A stretch of DNA of 35,856 nt from Pseudomonadota bacterium. Lineage in GTDB: Bacteria > Myxococcota_A > UBA796 > GCA-2862545. The stretch spans positions 1 to 35,856 of the forward strand of contig PKDJ01000274.1 in assembly GCA_002862545.1 (NCBI GenBank). The letters are read 5' to 3'. A model generated the notes under the pieces. The model made no database searches, was not told the origin of the DNA, and was given only the letters and a program-made list of their open reading frames with translations. How positions within the stretch are numbered: the stretch's first letter is position 1; every line of letters starts with the position of its first letter. The position numbers and the translations under genes were made by a program. Below, piece after piece: positions 32,929 to 35,856 of the stretch.

Positions 32929-35127
32929 ATGTCACTTCAATCCTCCTCGCCGACCGTCACGCACTCGCTCCACGACTTCACGGTCCGTTGGGACGCCGAG
33001 TGCCTGCAGCTCTCCGTGCACAAGCAGGGGCGCTGCTTGTGGGAGTCCGTTCCCGGGGTTGCCTTCTTGGCGGCGGCGAGCGGGGCGGCGGACGTGCGCG
33101 AATCCCGGGGTTTCTTCCTCACGAAGGACCAGCTCGGGCCCTGGTCGACGGTCCAGCACCTCGACACCGTCGCGGCCGAGGACGGTGTGGTGGTGCTCTC
33201 GGGGCGTCTCGAGGGGTCTGTCACGGTCTCGTGGACCGCCACGCTCCGTGCGCTCGACGAGCTGCAGCTTCATCTCGACGTGCAGCTGGGTCCAGAGCTT
33301 CCGGGGGAGCCGCGGGCGCTCTTACGCTTCGCGAGCGTGGCTGACGAGCGCTTCTTCGGCTTCGGCGCACAGCTCACCCACGTCGACCTCAAGGGCCGGT
33401 GCCTCACCCTCCTCAGCCAGGAGCCCGGTATCGGCCGAGGCATCCAGCCCCTGACCTGGTTCATGAACACCGTCGCGGGCGCGGGCGGCGACGACACCCG
33501 CTCCAGCACGCCGATGCCGCACTTCCTCACCAGCCGTGGTCGCAGTCTCTGCCTGGAGAATCACGAGCTGTGCCGCTTCGACCTGCGGGCCGCCGACCGG
33601 GTGGAGGTCGAGGTGTGGAGTGCGCGGGTCGGTGTCCGTCTGTACGGTGGCGCCACGCCCGCCGAGCAGATCGAGGCCCACACACGCTTCACGGGGCGCA
33701 TGCCGCCCCTGCCGGAGTGGATTCAGCGGGGCGCGGTGGTCGGCATGCAGGGGGGCACGGAGGCGGCGCGCCGCATGGTGGCGTCGCTCCAGGCTGCCAA
33801 CGCGCCCATCGCGGCCCTGTGGCTGCAGGACTGGGTCGGCGCCCGCAAGACCTCCGTAGGCTGGCAGCTGTGGTGGAACTGGGAGCTCGATCCGCAGCGC
33901 TACCCCGACTGGGACGGGCTGCGCGCGGAGCTGGAGCGGGACGGCACGCGCATCTTGTCCTACGTCAACCCCTTCCTGGTCGATGTCTCGGAGCGGACCG
34001 AGCCGTGCCGGCGGAACCTCTTTCAGGAGGGCAAGGAGCGGGGGTTTCTCGTCAAGAAGCAGGACGGCTCTCCCTACCTGGTGAAGAACACCTCGTTCTC
34101 GGCCGCGATGATCGACCTCACCCATCCCGAGGCACGGGCCTGGATGAAGGAGGTGCTCAAGGAGCAGGTCATCGGTGTGGGGGCGAGCGGCTGGATGGCG
34201 GACTTCGCCGAGGCCCTGCCCTTCGACGCCGTGCTGCACGACGGCTCGGATGCCGCAGCCTTTCACAATGCCTACCCCGAGGCCTGGGCTCAGCTCAACC
34301 GCGAGGCCATCCAGGAGGCTGGCCGCGAGGGCGACGTGGTGTTCTTCACGCGCGCCGGCTTCACCCGGAGCCCCGGCCACAGCACGCTCTTCTGGCTCGG
34401 TGACCAGCTGACCAGCTGGCGCTCCGAGGACGGCATCCGCAGCGGCGTCACCGGCCTGCTCTCTTCGGGCTTCTCCGGCATCTCGCAGAACCACAGCGAC
34501 ATTGGTGGCTACATCACCACGGCCGTGCCCGGTCTGCCGCTGGCCATTCCGCTGCTCGACTACCGGCGCTCGGCGGAGCTGCTGCATCGGTGGATCGAGC
34601 TCAATGCCTTCACCGCGGTTTTCCGCACCCACGAGGGCAACCAGCCCGCTCGGAACCACCAGATCGACGACGCTCCGGAGAGCCTGGAGCACTTTGCACG
34701 CTTTGCACGGGTCTACGCGGCTCTGGCGCCGCTGCGGACGCGACTCGGGCTGGAGGCCTCGGAGCGGGGCCTGCCCGTCGTGCGGCACCCCTGGCTCACC
34801 CGTCCCGACGACCCGGAGACGCCTGGGCTGTGCTGGCAGTTCACCCTCGGGTCCTGCCTTTGGGTCGCGCCGGTGCTCGACCCTGGAGCGACCTCGGTGA
34901 CGCTCTACCTGCCCGCGGGGTGCTGGCAGCATCTGTGGAGTGACGCCACCCTCACGCTCGAGGCCGGAGGCTGGGTGCGGGTGCAGGCGCCGATGGGGGC
35001 TCCTGCCGTGTTCTTCGAGGCGGGCGATGCCGACGGGCTCGCGCTGGTGAAGGCTCTGGACGCGACGGGCGACCGGGCAGACTGGAGCGCCGACCCGCAG
35101 CTCACCCTCGTCGGGGCGCCGACGTGA
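32929..35127 (+). CDS. Glycoside hydrolase family 31, YihQ (sulfoquinovosidase)-like
   Basis: The 732-residue protein lacks a signal peptide and aligns collinearly with E. coli YihQ as I recall it. It shares GMQGGTE, LWLQDW, SYVNPFLVD, ASGWMADFAEALP (nucleophile Asp425), FWLGDQ (acid/base Asp492), NHSDIGGY and TAVFRTHEGNQPARN. GH31 enzymes retain the anomeric configuration and cleave alpha-glucosidic or sulfoquinovosyl bonds. Against the QQRWY sulfonate motif of YihQ, this protein has Gln274, Gln300, Gln313 (for Arg301), Trp316 and Tyr528. The key Arg is thus lost. The preference for sulfoquinovose over a neutral glucoside is therefore uncertain. The next gene overlaps its stop by GTGA. Confidence 0.88.
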   Translation: MSLQSSSPTVTHSLHDFTVRWDAECLQLSVHKQGRCLWESVPGVAFLAAASGAADVRESRGFFLTKDQLGPWSTVQHLDTVAAEDGVVVLSGRLEGSVTVSWTATLRALDELQLHLDVQLGPELPGEPRALLRFASVADERFFGFGAQLTHVDLKGRCLTLLSQEPGIGRGIQPLTWFMNTVAGAGGDDTRSSTPMPHFLTSRGRSLCLENHELCRFDLRAADRVEVEVWSARVGVRLYGGATPAEQIEAHTRFTGRMPPLPEWIQRGAVVGMQGGTEAARRMVASLQAANAPIAALWLQDWVGARKTSVGWQLWWNWELDPQRYPDWDGLRAELERDGTRILSYVNPFLVDVSERTEPCRRNLFQEGKERGFLVKKQDGSPYLVKNTSFSAAMIDLTHPEARAWMKEVLKEQVIGVGASGWMADFAEALPFDAVLHDGSDAAAFHNAYPEAWAQLNREAIQEAGREGDVVFFTRAGFTRSPGHSTLFWLGDQLTSWRSEDGIRSGVTGLLSSGFSGISQNHSDIGGYITTAVPGLPLAIPLLDYRRSAELLHRWIELNAFTAVFRTHEGNQPARNHQIDDAPESLEHFARFARVYAALAPLRTRLGLEASERGLPVVRHPWLTRPDDPETPGLCWQFTLGSCLWVAPVLDPGATSVTLYLPAGCWQHLWSDATLTLEAGGWVRVQAPMGAPAVFFEAGDADGLALVKALDATGDRADWSADPQLTLVGAPT

Positions 35128-35720
35128 CGGGCGACCCGACACCGCAGCAGGAGGCCTCGCCGACGGTCGCGCAGACCGCCTGGAAGCTCGCCGTGGGCTT
35201 TGTCGTCGTGTTCGCGCTGGCGGCGGTCCTCGGCGCGTGGTTCCGGGAGCCCATCGAGGCCGTCGGTACGCTCGCGGTCGAGCGCTACGGCCTGCTCGGA
35301 CTAGCGGGTGTCGTGCTGCTGATCGACGTGACGCCGACGCCGCTGTCCTACGTGCCGTTCATGTTCCTCGCGTCGGCGGGGGGCCTGTCGTTCGAGGCGG
35401 TGCTCCTGGTCAGCTCCGCCGCCAGCTACCTCGCAGGGCTGTCGGGCTACCTGGTCGGGCGTGCCATCGGCATGCCGCCGCGGATCGAGCGCTGGATGGC
35501 CGACAAGCATCCTCGGATCCGGCAGCTTCTGGACCGCCGAGGGGGCTGGGGCGTGGCAGCCATCGGCGCGCTCCCGCTCCCGCTCGCGCTGGGCACATGG
35601 TCGGCGGGTGCGCTGCGGGTGCCAGCCTCGCAGGTGGCGCTGGCGCTGCTGGTGCGGCTGCCCAAGACGGCGGTGTACCTGGTGATGATCCACAGCGGTC
35701 TGAGCCTGGGCGCCAGCTGA
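35124..35720 (+). CDS. DedA/VTT-domain (SNARE-associated-like) membrane protein
   Basis: The 198-residue inner-membrane protein starts at a GTG overlapping the GH31 stop. A first helix, LAVGFVVVFALAAVLGAWF, is followed by the VTT core: GLLGLAGVVLLIDVTPTPLSYVPFMFLASAGGLSFEAVLLVSSAASYLAGLSGYLVGRAIG, with an acidic residue and the re-entrant PxP turn. Then come a basic cytoplasmic loop and two more helices. VTT/DedA proteins act in phospholipid flipping or membrane-potential homeostasis. Coupling to the glycosidase may mean transport of a product, but that is speculative. It converges on a gene entering from the right. Confidence 0.8.
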   Translation: MTGDPTPQQEASPTVAQTAWKLAVGFVVVFALAAVLGAWFREPIEAVGTLAVERYGLLGLAGVVLLIDVTPTPLSYVPFMFLASAGGLSFEAVLLVSSAASYLAGLSGYLVGRAIGMPPRIERWMADKHPRIRQLLDRRGGWGVAAIGALPLPLALGTWSAGALRVPASQVALALLVRLPKTAVYLVMIHSGLSLGAS

Positions 35721-35722
35721 GG

Positions 35723-35856
35723 TCAGCGCGGGACGCAGCCGCCCGACTTGACCTCGGAGACTTCGAGGATGCCAGTGAGCGCGGCTCCCGACGGATCGGT
35801 GGCCCGCGCGGCGTAGGTGGTCGTGGTCGGATCGCCGATCCACGGGGAGGCCAGCT
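35723..35856 (-). CDS. C-terminal end of an unidentified protein (partial)
   Basis: A frame open to the right edge ends at TGA 35723-35725 with 43 residues visible: LASPWIGDPTTTTYAARATD, then PSGAALTGILEVSEVKSGGCVPR. Third codon positions are almost all G or C, as in real genes here, and it converges exactly on the VTT gene with 2 bp between them. A single Cys near the end and a T-rich beta-like style suggest a secreted or lipid-anchored protein. The family is unknown. Confidence 0.5.
   Translation of the reverse strand, partial: LASPWIGDPTTTTYAARATDPSGAALTGILEVSEVKSGGCVPR

Noticed and set aside
33322..35142. Long minus-strand open frame opposite the GH31 gene
   Set aside because: It is a shadow of a strongly conserved glycosidase and shows no domain, leader or credible start.

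Overview
This is a GC-rich, densely packed stretch of chromosome in which genes on both strands often overlap by ATGA or GTGA. Fourteen of about 34 genes encode probable lipoproteins (short hydrophobic leader plus a lipobox cysteine). Several mature N-termini are rich in D, T, G and S, and there are beta-propellers, MopE-type metal-binding repeats and VWA domains. This style suggests a Myxococcota-like (former deltaproteobacterial) predator or saprophyte. The assignment is inferred from gene style, since no rRNA or other phylogenetic marker was read. I saw no phage, transposon, CRISPR, tRNA or rRNA.

Layout. 1-7909 is mixed housekeeping and envelope content: a truncated secreted esterase, a cyclophilin lipoprotein, moaC overlapping a YihY/BrkB membrane protein, a divergent pair of large lipoproteins (VWA-like, and L-type lectin), then a TerB-like protein, a 2OG-Fe(II) oxygenase and an FKBP. 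7983-13933 is a co-directional run of six lipoproteins: one c-type cytochrome, four propeller proteins (three of them NHL paralogues) and one unknown. 13942-17141 is a minus-strand group: a CxxCH lipoprotein, a thioredoxin-like lipoprotein with an in-frame TGA, and a VWA protein. 17339-19369 encodes a Cys/Asp ladder protein. 19758-25123 holds trpS and a TetR-headed lipid-metabolism group (sterol-desaturase-type hydroxylase and two alpha/beta hydrolases). 25143-30801 has a BtuF-like protein, a DUF302 protein, a large lipoprotein, a serine hydrolase and a small lipoprotein. 30904-35720 has a TauD-like dioxygenase overlapping an aldo/keto reductase, divergent from a YihQ-like GH31 glycosidase and a DedA/VTT membrane protein.

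Two signals stand out. First, the gene at 15227-15688 reads through one TGA exactly where a thioredoxin-fold protein has the first Cys of CxxC. A 7-bp hairpin whose 4-nt loop starts with G lies 11 nt downstream, with the loop 18 nt from the TGA. This makes it a strong candidate selenocysteine (UxxC) lipoprotein. Second, GH31 glycosidase, 2OG dioxygenase and aldo/keto reductase together match the enzyme types of an oxidative sulfoquinovose-desulfonation route. However, the GH31 has Gln where YihQ has its sulfonate-binding Arg, so the true substrate is open.
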